Assembly (NCBI GenBank): GCA_945876155.1
Contig: CAMCMW010000088.1
Coordinates: 1-6,488, forward strand
Reading direction: 5' to 3'
Source of the DNA: an uncultured Ruminococcus sp.
GTDB taxonomy: Bacteria > Bacillota > Clostridia > Oscillospirales > Ruminococcaceae
DNA length: 6,488 bases
The translations under genes and the position numbers were made by a program. Every line of letters starts with the position of its first letter. The first letter of the stretch is position 1. Below, one piece after another: positions 1-5,347 of this stretch. The notes under the pieces are model-generated. The model saw nothing but the letters and a program-made list of their open reading frames with translations, did not search any database and had not been told where the DNA came from.

Positions 1-491
1 AGCTCTGATTTCAAGCCCTGTTTGATTTCCTTTGTCTTGAACATCTGGATTATCTTCTCAGCCTTGACGATATTCCCGTCAGGAGCGTTGACACTGAAAG
101 CGTGTATCGCCTGATAGCGGTAGTAGTGAGCAAGGTTGAATGCTCTCAGAAGTGTATCGTGGTTCACGATTTCCTCGGACGGTTCGACACCACAGGAACA
201 GCAGTCCACACAATGCAGAATACACGCTATCCGAAGTATCAGTCCGTGGAACTTTCCGCCCCAGTCCTGACAGCAGCACATAGACTGTTTTATTTCCTGC
301 TCGATATAGTTATTGCAGTAACTGATATACTCGTCCGATGCCTTATGTGATAAATGCAGTATCACTTCTTTGCCGTCATGGTCTTTCTTGCCTTTCAGGA
401 ACTGATGTATCAGGGAATGATATTTTTCTTTAACCTCTTTCGGTATCGCAGCGGTATCATATCTGCGGTGTCCGACATCGCTCTCCGCAAA
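1..491 (-). pseudogene. DUF3987 (YfjI-like) protein, C-terminal remnant
   Basis: Reading the minus strand from about 491 to 3 gives one open frame of about 163 codons that continues past the left edge. The translation carries family hallmarks: ESDVGHRRYD near the truncated start, then IPKEVKEKYHSLI, then a block at about 210-270 with W-G-G-K-F-H-G and RIACILH, and finally a region ending in FKTKEIKQG. The tryptophan/lysine/RxAxxxH pattern is typical of the C-terminal half of DUF3987 proteins, which are linked to primase-helicase functions of plasmids, prophages and integrative elements. The N-terminal ATPase half is missing. The frame stays open upstream to about 607, but the family resemblance ends near 486-491, where TIR-like coding on the other strand begins. 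There is no start codon with a ribosome site, so this is a 5'-truncated pseudogene. Assignment is from motif recognition, not from a search. Confidence 0.72.
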
Positions 492-497
492 GCAATG
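484..497. other. Rearrangement junction between two truncated genes
   Basis: On the minus strand the DUF3987-like reading ends upstream at about the codons for F-A-E-S (480-491). On the plus strand TIR-like coding begins with N-D-Y-D at 494. Both genes point away from this spot and both lack their 5' parts, so the sequence between them, with both promoters, has been lost or exchanged. Base composition also changes here, from mixed on the left to strongly AT-rich on the right. The breakpoint is placed by where family resemblance stops, so it is accurate only to about ten bases. Confidence 0.55.
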
Positions 498-919
498 ATT
501 ATGATTTACGCAACTATACAACAAGCCACGTTCATATGATGTTATCAACTGCTTTAGCCGAAATGCTAAACAAAACTGAATGCGTTGTTTTTTTCAATAC
601 TCCAAATTCAATAAGCATGAGCGATGAACTTACAAAAATAAAAAAAAGCGAAGCAACACTATCACCTTGGATTTATTACGAATTGTCAATGATGACATTA
701 ATAAAATCGACAAAACCCAGAAAAATCATTTTAGAGCATTCTGCATATAGTGATATTAATATAAAATATGATGTTTCTAAAATTCTTAAAGAATTCCCAC
801 AAATAGATGATGCTACTTTATTGTCATGGAGAGATAAATGGAATAATCGCTCTATTATGTGCAAGGAAGAAGCATTAGACGTTTTATATGAAATCATCTA
901 TCCAAAATCTTCAAAATAA
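494..919 (+). pseudogene. TIR-like domain protein, 5'-truncated remnant
   Basis: An open plus-strand frame runs from 494 (open further, but only as antisense of the DUF3987 remnant) to TAA at 917-919, about 141 codons. The peptide contains NDYDL, then a helix-like STALAEMLNKTE, a hydrophobic strand CVVFFNTPNS, and SPWIYYELSMM, followed by a basic segment and an acidic C-terminus. A strand ending in TPNS followed by S-P-W-x-x-x-E-L resembles bacterial TIR domains. In these the glutamate after the tryptophan (codon 680-682) is the NADase catalytic residue, and many such proteins act in antiphage defence by consuming or converting NAD. The N-terminal strand and loop of the domain are missing. 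The first ATGs (536, 539) have no Shine-Dalgarno sequence in front, so I treat it as a pseudogene. The region is distinctly AT-rich compared with its neighbours, which suggests separate acquisition. It could instead be an unrelated Rossmann-like protein. Confidence 0.5.
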
Positions 920-926
920 ATTGCAA

Positions 927-966
927 AACCGCTGAGAGCTAACATCCCTCAGCGGTTATTTTTATT
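927..966. terminator. Bidirectional rho-independent terminator
   Basis: A perfect 10-bp stem, AACCGCTGAG (927-936) paired with CTCAGCGGTT (948-957), encloses an 11-base loop. A T-rich run (ATTTTTATT) follows on the plus strand, and the minus strand reads into TTTTG. It lies between the converging ends of the TIR remnant (stop 919) and the integrase remnant (stop 968), so it can serve both. Confidence 0.9.
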
Positions 967-967
967 C

Positions 968-1686
968 CTATATCCTATTGATAGCGTCCAACAACTCCTT
1001 CAAATTCACATGAGTATAAACCTTCTCAGTAAGCGACATCGCCCCGGAATGACCAATGATTTTCTTTATCAGTGTAGGCGATACTTCTTTTTCAGTCAGC
1101 ATAGAAACACAGGTGTGACGAGTATCATGCGGTTTATGAGAACATTTTATCAGTTCCATAACAGGCGACCAGTAAGAATAATAGTAATTACGATATATGA
1201 AATGTTTTCCGTCAGTTGTGTGCAGCAGGTACTCACAGCCGTCCTCATACCATTTCTTGAAGAACGGATAGGTCTTATCAGAAATCGGCACCATCCGGAT
1301 GCCATTATCGGTCTTGCTCTCAACCACACTAAAATAATGCTCCTCATTATTTACATTCTCTCGTTTTAGGTCAAGCAGCTCTGACACACGCACACCACTG
1401 TAAATCAGCATCAGGACAATCTGAACATATGGATTGTCTTTCTGAATCCACAAGGCATCCGTTTCTTCTTTGCTGAATGGTCAGTCTTATTCGGATTCTT
1501 GTTATAGTCCATGAGCATTTCAAGACCTTTTGCTCTTGTGGGAGCGTATCCAATAGTGATATAGATTTGTTTCCGCTTTCCTGTTTGGGTATCAATATCC
1601 CAGCCTACTGTTTTGCGAACTATGTAGGGATTTCTTCTGTTGCCCGACCGCTTGTAGACCGTGCTGACCCCGTTAGCCATTTTCAT
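968..1686 (-). pseudogene. int: Tn916-type tyrosine integrase, internally deleted and frameshifted
   Basis: The N-terminal part starts at ATG 1684-1686 (MKMANGVSTVYKR), with AAGGTG at 1696-1701 as ribosome site nine bases upstream. It reads through GYAPTRAKGLEMLMDYNKNP, the arm-binding domain of Tn916-like integrases. It then jumps directly to sequence that belongs just before the catalytic domain (NPNKTDH), so about 140-150 residues of core-binding domain seem to be absent compared with the usual 380-400 residues. Shortly after, near 1475-1478, one base is missing: adding one T on the minus strand after GACCAT restores HFSKEETDALWIQ and joins the frame of the catalytic domain, which ends at TAG 968-970. 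That domain retains all catalytic positions: Arg in GVRVSEL, Lys in ESKTDNG, H-x-x-R in PHDTRH, His in GHSG and Tyr in VYTH. With two lesions the protein is not functional. Its start overlaps the end of the XRE gene by 14 bases, showing translational coupling. Confidence 0.9.
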
Positions 1687-2497
1687 TGTAATCATCACCT
1701 TCTTTAATTTCATCAAGCTGCTTACTGTATTCATTTAAAACCTGTTGCATCTCCTTTACCTGCCGTCTGACTGAATGCAATTCTTCGCCTGTTTTTATGA
1801 CAAAATGATTATCGTCCCAGGTTGCTTTCTTGAAAGTAGTAGTATTGTGACGAATAAACTTTCTTCCGTCAGCAGTAAAAGCAATATCCTGTTTCTGTTT
1901 CTTTGATGCTTTTTCGGATTCTTCAGCAATATCACTGATATATCCCTTTATGGATACAGAAATGAATTTCTCAAAATCATAGTAGTTTGTCGGCGACCAG
2001 TAGCCGACTTTTTTATTGCCCTTTTTCAAAATGAATATCTTGTTGTCCTGTATTGCATCAAGCATATCTTTCGGAATAGTATTTTCATCACAATCCCGTA
2101 TATCAACGACTTCAAGTGTATATCCCATTGCTTTCAATGCGGGATAAAGCGTTGAAGTGTACTTCCGACCTGTTTCAATTTCCTTTCCGAGCTGATATAT
2201 TTTCATACTCATACTGTCAAAATCACTGTCAGCAAGTTTATTGCGTACTTTCAGTCCACGATAGAACCCTTCATCAAAAGTTTGTACAAACACAGCAATA
2301 TCGCTTACATCTACACCATAAAATTCCGCAAGAGTTTTAATATATAATTCTGTGATTTTTGTGTTTCCATTTTCAATGCCGTTATAATATGTTCCTGATA
2401 CTCCCATGAGTTTGGCAAGCTGAGTTTGTGAATATCCTTTTTCCTGGCGTAATTTGCGTATTTTATTTCTTGTTTCTTCCTGATTTATTTTTTCCAT
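1673..2497 (-). CDS. XRE-family HTH regulator with long C-terminal region
   Basis: The product has 274 residues when started at ATG 2495-2497 (MEKINQEETRNK). The frame is open 24 codons further upstream to 2569, but that extension covers the predicted promoter, so I reject it. GGGAG lies 11 bases before the chosen start. Residues about 10-66 form an XRE helix-turn-helix (GYSQTQLAKLMGVSGTYYNG). The middle (about 75-235) is a domain I do not recognise, with GYTLEVVDI and KKVGYWSPTNYYDFEKF as distinctive parts. Residues about 240-266 (LHSVRRQVKEMQQVLNEY onward) show a heptad pattern suggesting a coiled coil, probably for oligomerisation. It is followed by the integrase with a 14-base overlap, the usual arrangement for an element regulator controlling integrase expression. 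A dyad over its own -10 suggests autorepression. The gene looks intact although its partner is broken. Confidence 0.87.
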   Translation of the reverse strand: MEKINQEETRNKIRKLRQEKGYSQTQLAKLMGVSGTYYNGIENGNTKITELYIKTLAEFYGVDVSDIAVFVQTFDEGFYRGLKVRNKLADSDFDSMSMKIYQLGKEIETGRKYTSTLYPALKAMGYTLEVVDIRDCDENTIPKDMLDAIQDNKIFILKKGNKKVGYWSPTNYYDFEKFISVSIKGYISDIAEESEKASKKQKQDIAFTADGRKFIRHNTTTFKKATWDDNHFVIKTGEELHSVRRQVKEMQQVLNEYSKQLDEIKEGDDYNENG

Positions 2498-2520
2498 TGT
2501 CCTAATTTCTCCCAACATAT

Positions 2521-2552
2521 GTCTTAATTTTAAAAGACAGATTGTATTGTCT
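2521..2552. promoter_or_regulatory. Candidate operator dyads over the -10 region
   Basis: AGACA (2535-2539) and TGTCT (2548-2552) form an inverted repeat with eight bases between the arms, covering the whole -10 box. A second small dyad, GTCTT (2521-2525) and AAGAC (2534-2538), overlaps it. An XRE dimer bound here would block its own promoter. The arms are short, so this is a candidate only. Confidence 0.4.
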
Positions 2553-2569
2553 GGATTTGTAAGGTGCAA
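2541..2569 (-). promoter_or_regulatory. Sigma-A-type promoter of XRE-integrase operon
   Basis: On the minus strand TTGCAC (2564-2569) and TACAAT (2541-2546) are separated by exactly 17 bases. Transcription would begin near 2534, giving a leader of about 37 bases before the ATG at 2497. Confidence 0.7.
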
Positions 2570-2649
2570 TTATATCAGAATCGCATACAGATGTCAAGAA
2601 ACACGCTGAGATTTTATTACTCGACAGTATAAAAATTCCAGAGTTAGCA

Positions 2650-2829
2650 ATGTCGAAAAGTCGCAAGGTCACGACCGTGTGCAATGGTAAGCGTAAAGTA
2701 TGGTCTGACCGTGAAGAAGCTAAAGATTTTTTCCTTGAAGCAATGATGTCAGCGGAGGGCAAAGATTATGACAGGTATTCAGCAATATATTTTCAGATTA
2801 TTCATGGACTGAGTTGCTGCACGGATTGA
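2650..2829 (+). CDS. Small conserved-looking protein of mobile elements
   Basis: ATG 2650 to TGA 2827-2829 encodes 59 residues beginning MSKSRKVTTVCNGKRKVW. The peptide is basic at the start, then has SDREEAKDFFLEAMM, AEGKDYDRYSAIYFQI and ends HGLSCCTD. It resembles small uncharacterised proteins I associate with clostridial mobile elements (pattern RKVT...GKRKVW.SREEA..FF..AM...G...DRY..IY), but I know no function. The ribosome site is weak (AGAG six bases upstream). The same frame is open back to 2563 without a start codon, encoding the plausible peptide AEILLLDSIKIPELA, so this could also be the 3' end of a longer lost gene. It points away from the XRE gene, and a strong terminator lies 15 bases after its stop. 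Confidence 0.6.
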   Translation: MSKSRKVTTVCNGKRKVWSDREEAKDFFLEAMMSAEGKDYDRYSAIYFQIIHGLSCCTD

Positions 2830-3109
2830 ATATTTTTTAACATGGAGCTTTGCAAAAACGCAAAGCTCTTTCTTTATGCACTGAGCTGAACGGAAAGGTT
2901 GCTCATGACTTTGATTTAGTTTTTAACCCCTAAAAAGATAAAGACTCAGAGAGTATTTTCGAAACCTTATTAATGTCATTTTCAAATGAGTGTAGATTGT
3001 TACTTTTTTATATTTGATATTGCAAACAAGTCCATTAATTACTATTCATCAAATTGTCTGAAAATAAATTCCTATCTTTGTGCAATATGGAGAAATGTGC
3101 AAATCATTC
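2830..3109. other. AT-rich intergenic region between element and redox operon
   Basis: Apart from the terminator at 2845-2875 I see no gene here. A 63-codon frame from 2986 to 3177 runs across the MerR promoter and has no ribosome site or recognisable motif. A short peptide frame ending HDFDLVFNP before a TAA near 2930 may be a scrap of lost coding sequence. A 7-base direct repeat, TGTGCAA, occurs at 3079-3085 and 3096-3102, just upstream of the MerR promoter. Confidence 0.5.
2845..2875 (+). terminator. Rho-independent terminator
   Basis: GAGCTTTGC (2845-2853) pairs perfectly with GCAAAGCTC (2860-2868) around a six-base loop, followed by TTTCTTT. It closes the small plus-strand gene and isolates the downstream MerR operon. 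Confidence 0.88.
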
Positions 3110-3140
3110 TTGACTTAGAGTTAACTCCAGAGTTTATAAT
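3110..3140 (+). promoter_or_regulatory. MerR-type promoter with 19-bp spacer and operator
   Basis: TTGACT (3110-3115) and a perfect TATAAT (3135-3140) are separated by 19 bases, two more than optimal. This overlong spacer is the signature of promoters activated by MerR-family proteins, which untwist the DNA to realign the boxes. The spacer contains the palindrome GAGTTAACTC (3118-3127). The wider 18-bp imperfect dyad CTTAGAGTT/AACTCCAGA (3114-3131) fits an operator for the MerR protein encoded just downstream, so autoregulation of the whole operon is expected. Confidence 0.85.
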
Positions 3141-3161
3141 AAATGCAATGAACAATCAGTG

Positions 3162-3166
3162 GGAGG
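3162..3166 (+). promoter_or_regulatory. Ribosome binding site deciding the MerR start
   Basis: GGAGG lies seven bases before GTG 3174. An in-frame GTG at 3159 overlaps the region immediately before this site and has no ribosome site of its own, so 3174 is the start. Confidence 0.85.
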
Positions 3167-3173
3167 TGATACC

Positions 3174-3557
3174 GTGACTATTAAGGAAGTCAGTGAAAAA
3201 TTTGACATATCCCAGGACACACTGCGCTACTATGAGCGTGTAGGAATGATACCGCCGGTTACCCGTACTGCAAGCGGAATCCGGGACTACCAGGAAAAGG
3301 ATCTGGGCTGGGTGGAGCTTGCCAAGTGTATGCGCAGTGCCGGACTTCCGGTGGAGGCAATGATTGAATATGTAAAGCTGACACAGGAAGGAGATTCTAC
3401 TATTCCGGCAAGATTACAGTTGCTGACAGAGCAGAGAGAAACGCTTCTGGAGCAAAAAGCAAAGATAGATACAACACTGGAACGACTGAATTATAAGATC
3501 GGACGATATGAAATTGCAGTCAAAACCGGTGTTCTGACATGGAATGATGAAGAATAA
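3174..3557 (+). CDS. MerR-family transcriptional regulator, AdhR/NmlR-like
   Basis: The product has 127 residues starting at GTG (MTIKEVSEKFDISQDTLRYY). Residues 1-70 form the winged helix-turn-helix of the MerR family, with DTLRYYERVGMIPP and the wing SGIRDYQEKD. A long helix for dimerisation (about 80-115, LLTEQRETLLEQKAKIDTTL) follows. There is no cysteine-rich metal loop at the C-terminus. The only cysteine is Cys52 in ELAKCMRSAGLP, the same position as the reactive cysteine of Bacillus subtilis AdhR, which is alkylated by formaldehyde and methylglyoxal. I therefore infer an aldehyde or electrophile sensor that activates its own operon through the 19-bp-spacer promoter. It is the first gene of a tight plus-strand run. 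The exact inducer cannot be read from the sequence. Confidence 0.88.
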   Translation: MTIKEVSEKFDISQDTLRYYERVGMIPPVTRTASGIRDYQEKDLGWVELAKCMRSAGLPVEAMIEYVKLTQEGDSTIPARLQLLTEQRETLLEQKAKIDTTLERLNYKIGRYEIAVKTGVLTWNDEE

Positions 3558-3577
3558 AAGTTACGGAGGAAAAACTA

Positions 3578-4195
3578 ATGAAAGTACTGATGATAAACGG
3601 AAGTCCCCATGCAAAGGGCAATACCTACACAGCTCTGCATGAAATGGAAAAAATATTCACTGAAAGCGGTGTGGAGACGGAAATTCTGCACATCGGCAAT
3701 CAGGCGGTGAGAGGCTGTATTGCCTGCTATTCCTGTGCCAAAAACGGCAGATGTGTCTTTGATGATATTGTCAATGAAACTGCACCGAAGTTTGAATCCT
3801 GCGACGGACTTGTGATCGGCAGTCCGGTGTATTACGCCTCTGCAAATGCGACCCTCATTGCATTTTTGGACCGTCTGTTTTACAGCACACACTTTGATAA
3901 GACAATGAAAGTCGGAGCAAGTGTTGTGGCGGCAAGAAGAGGCGGACTGTCGGCAACGTTTGATGAACTGAACGAATTCTTTACCATTGCAGGTATGCCC
4001 ATTGCGTCCAGCCAGTACTGGAACAGTATCCACGGCAGAGAACCGGGCGAGGCACAGCAGGACGCAGAGGGCTTACAGACCATGCGGACACTGGCAAGGA
4101 ATATGACTTTCCTGATGAAGAGTATTGCCCTTGGGAAAGAAGCGTATGGTCTGCCGGAGAAAGAGCCTTTTCAGCGGACGAATTTTGTAAGATAA
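3578..4195 (+). CDS. NAD(P)H-dependent FMN oxidoreductase (flavodoxin-like)
   Basis: The product has 205 residues. It begins MKVLMINGSPHAKGNT, the flavodoxin-like FMN phosphate-binding loop (S-P-x-x-x-G-N-T at 9-16). It continues with a cysteine cluster, Cys47, Cys50, Cys53 and Cys59 (GCIACYSC...GRC), then GSPVYY (81-86), the loop that contacts the flavin ring. The cysteine spacing is common in clostridial NADPH-dependent FMN reductase/iron-sulfur flavoprotein-like families, where it may hold a cluster or serve as thiols. The family reduces flavins, quinones, nitro compounds or enones in the cytoplasm. The ribosome site GGAGGA (3565-3570) gives good spacing to ATG 3578, and the gene starts 20 bases after merR. 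Co-transcription with the MerR regulator suggests that it detoxifies the inducer or a related electrophile. The natural substrate is unknown. Confidence 0.87.
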   Translation: MKVLMINGSPHAKGNTYTALHEMEKIFTESGVETEILHIGNQAVRGCIACYSCAKNGRCVFDDIVNETAPKFESCDGLVIGSPVYYASANATLIAFLDRLFYSTHFDKTMKVGASVVAARRGGLSATFDELNEFFTIAGMPIASSQYWNSIHGREPGEAQQDAEGLQTMRTLARNMTFLMKSIALGKEAYGLPEKEPFQRTNFVR

Positions 4196-4211
4196 CAGGA
4201 GGATTTGGAAT

Positions 4212-4682
4212 ATGGAAAAACAGGCAGCATTCCGCATGGCAAAGGAAGTCTATGCAGACGACAGCGAACTGGAAGAACACGGCGGATTTTTCGGACAGGG
4301 TGAACCGAATACAGCGTTTGCACAGTACTTCACCGGAAATTCCTATCTGAAACCGCTGACTGACCCAAAGGAAACTGTATTTATCGCCAATGTCACATTT
4401 GAGCCGAAATGCCGCAACAACTGGCATATTCATCACGCTGTAAAAGGCGGCGGACAGCTGCTGATCTGCGTAGATGGCGAAGGCTGGTATCAGGAGGAAG
4501 GCAAGCCTGCGCAGAGCCTGAAACCTGGTGATGTTGTGACAATTCCGGCAGAAGTGAAACACTGGCACGGTGCAAAGGCAGACAGCTGGTTCAGTCATCT
4601 GGCAGTGGAGTGCCAGGGTGAAAACACCTCCACTGAATGGCTGGAGGCTGTTTCCGATGAAGAATATACCAAACTGAAATGA
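4212..4682 (+). CDS. Single-domain cupin protein
   Basis: The product has 156 residues. The core begins at about residue 56 with VFIANVTFEPKCRNNWHIHH and continues with GGGQLLICVDGEGWYQEEG, then LKPGDVVTIPAEVKHWHGA. This matches the two cupin motifs. His72 and His74 are first-motif metal ligands, and His117 or His119 is the second-motif ligand. The usual glutamate position of motif 1 appears to be filled by Gln82, seen in many members of this group. Related clostridial cupins are often fused or adjacent to carboxymuconolactone decarboxylase or flavin reductases and have no settled reaction. AGGAGG (4197-4202) precedes ATG 4212, and the gap to the preceding gene is 16 bases. Its place between two FMN reductases suggests that it acts on the same small organic substrate, perhaps as an isomerase or dioxygenase. 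That is inference. Confidence 0.85.
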   Translation: MEKQAAFRMAKEVYADDSELEEHGGFFGQGEPNTAFAQYFTGNSYLKPLTDPKETVFIANVTFEPKCRNNWHIHHAVKGGGQLLICVDGEGWYQEEGKPAQSLKPGDVVTIPAEVKHWHGAKADSWFSHLAVECQGENTSTEWLEAVSDEEYTKLK

Positions 4683-4692
4683 GGAAGAATAA

Positions 4693-5229
4693 ATGAAAAA
4701 CGTATTGATTATTTCGGCAAGTCCGAGAAAAGGCGGTAATTCTGACACACTATGCGACCGCTTTGCACAGGGAGCAGAGGAAAGCGGTAACAAGGTAGAA
4801 AAGGTATTCCTTGCAGCTAAAAATATTGGATACTGTCGTGGCTGCGGCGTGTGCAATTCAACACACAAATGCGTACAGAAAGACGATATGGCGGAGATAC
4901 TCGACAAAATGGTCTCGGCAGGTGTAATAGTACTGGCAACGCCTGTATATTTCTACTCTATGGATGGGCAGATGAAAACCTTTATTGACCGTACTGTGCC
5001 AAGATATACAGAAATCAGCAACAAGGATTTCTATTTTATCATGACAGCCGCAGATACCCAAAAGGCAAATCTGGAACGCACAATGGAAGCGTTCCGTGGA
5101 TTTACTGAGGATTGTCTTGATGGCGCAAGAGAAGCAGGTATCATATACGGCGTCGGTGCGTGGAATGTAGGTGAGATAAAAACAACATCTGCTTATGATG
5201 AAGCCTATGAAATGGGAAAAAGAGTATAA
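4693..5229 (+). CDS. Flavodoxin family NADPH-dependent FMN reductase (second copy)
   Basis: The product has 178 residues. It starts MKNVLIISASPRKGGNSD, an FMN phosphate-binding loop, followed by Cys48, Cys51, Cys54 and Cys60 (YCRGCGVCNSTHKC). Next come ATPVYFYSMDGQMKTFIDR (82-100), the flavin-ring loop and following helix, and a C-terminal portion with GVGAWNVGEI. It is a distant paralogue of the first oxidoreductase in the operon, with the same cysteine arrangement but a different C-terminal half. Length is normal for the family. GAGGA (4681-4685) overlaps the cupin stop codon and ATG follows at 4693, so translation of the two genes is closely linked. The probable role is reduction of quinones, nitro compounds or a related electrophile with NAD(P)H. 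Substrate unknown. Confidence 0.87.
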   Translation: MKNVLIISASPRKGGNSDTLCDRFAQGAEESGNKVEKVFLAAKNIGYCRGCGVCNSTHKCVQKDDMAEILDKMVSAGVIVLATPVYFYSMDGQMKTFIDRTVPRYTEISNKDFYFIMTAADTQKANLERTMEAFRGFTEDCLDGAREAGIIYGVGAWNVGEIKTTSAYDEAYEMGKRV

Positions 5230-5245
5230 AACGGAACTGTGAACA

Positions 5246-5332
5246 TTGAATAAAAAAGTATTGCTTTTAGTAGATGCCAGTAAGATTGGTATGGCAATTT
5301 CCCGCCGCATAGGCTACGGACATTATAGTTAA
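5246..5332 (+). pseudogene. Short-chain dehydrogenase-like N-terminal stub
   Basis: A TTG-initiated frame of 28 codons reads LNKKVLLLVDASKIGMAISR and ends RIGYGHYS. It resembles the first beta-strand, nucleotide loop and helix of a Rossmann-fold short-chain dehydrogenase, where I would expect V-L-L-V-G-A-x-x-I-G-x-A-I-A-R-R. The glycine-rich loop is degraded (VDASKIG), the start has become TTG without a good ribosome site, and a TAA follows where the second strand should begin. The gap to the preceding reductase gene is 16 bases, so an intact relative of this operon probably carried a full dehydrogenase here. Identification rests on a short peptide and is moderate. Confidence 0.5.
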
Positions 5333-5347
5333 AAAGGCGGTATTTCT

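Larger units (their letters stand above)
1..2875. mobile_element. Decayed integrative element (part)
   Basis: This stretch groups a DUF3987 remnant, a broken tyrosine integrase, an XRE regulator translationally coupled to it, and a small plus-strand gene. DUF3987 proteins and XRE-integrase pairs are common in integrative and conjugative or mobilizable elements of Clostridia. No relaxase, coupling protein or transfer gene is visible, and I could not define attachment sites, so both ends are guesses: the left end lies beyond the window or at the junction near 490, and the right end is placed at the terminator near 2875 only because the chromosomal-looking redox operon begins after it. The integrase is clearly dead, so the element could not excise by itself. 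Confidence 0.45.

Noticed and set aside
102..539. Two plus-strand frames (102-350 and 354-539) over the left end
   Set aside because: They are antisense to the DUF3987 remnant, have no ribosome sites and encode no recognisable motif. The minus-strand reading explains the sequence.
2498..2569. A 24-codon N-terminal extension of the XRE protein
   Set aside because: It would cover the predicted -10 and -35 boxes and the dyad. The ATG at 2497 fits the usual start of XRE proteins and has its own ribosome site.
968..2875. Attachment-site repeats at the ends of the element
   Set aside because: I looked for a direct repeat linking the integrase end with the region after the small gene and saw none that I could support. 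One end probably lies outside the window.
2876..2931. A short open frame ending HDFDLVFNP after the terminator
   Set aside because: It is too short and begins within the terminator. No family is recognisable, so it cannot be called a gene remnant.
2986..3177. A 63-codon plus-strand frame before merR
   Set aside because: It runs through the MerR promoter, operator and ribosome site, has no ribosome site of its own, and its composition is that of AT-rich intergenic DNA.
3981..4907. A 308-codon minus-strand frame across the oxidoreductase, cupin and second reductase genes
   Set aside because: It is the shadow of three well-supported plus-strand genes, has an unnatural composition rich in Ser, Cys and Phe, and shows no motif.
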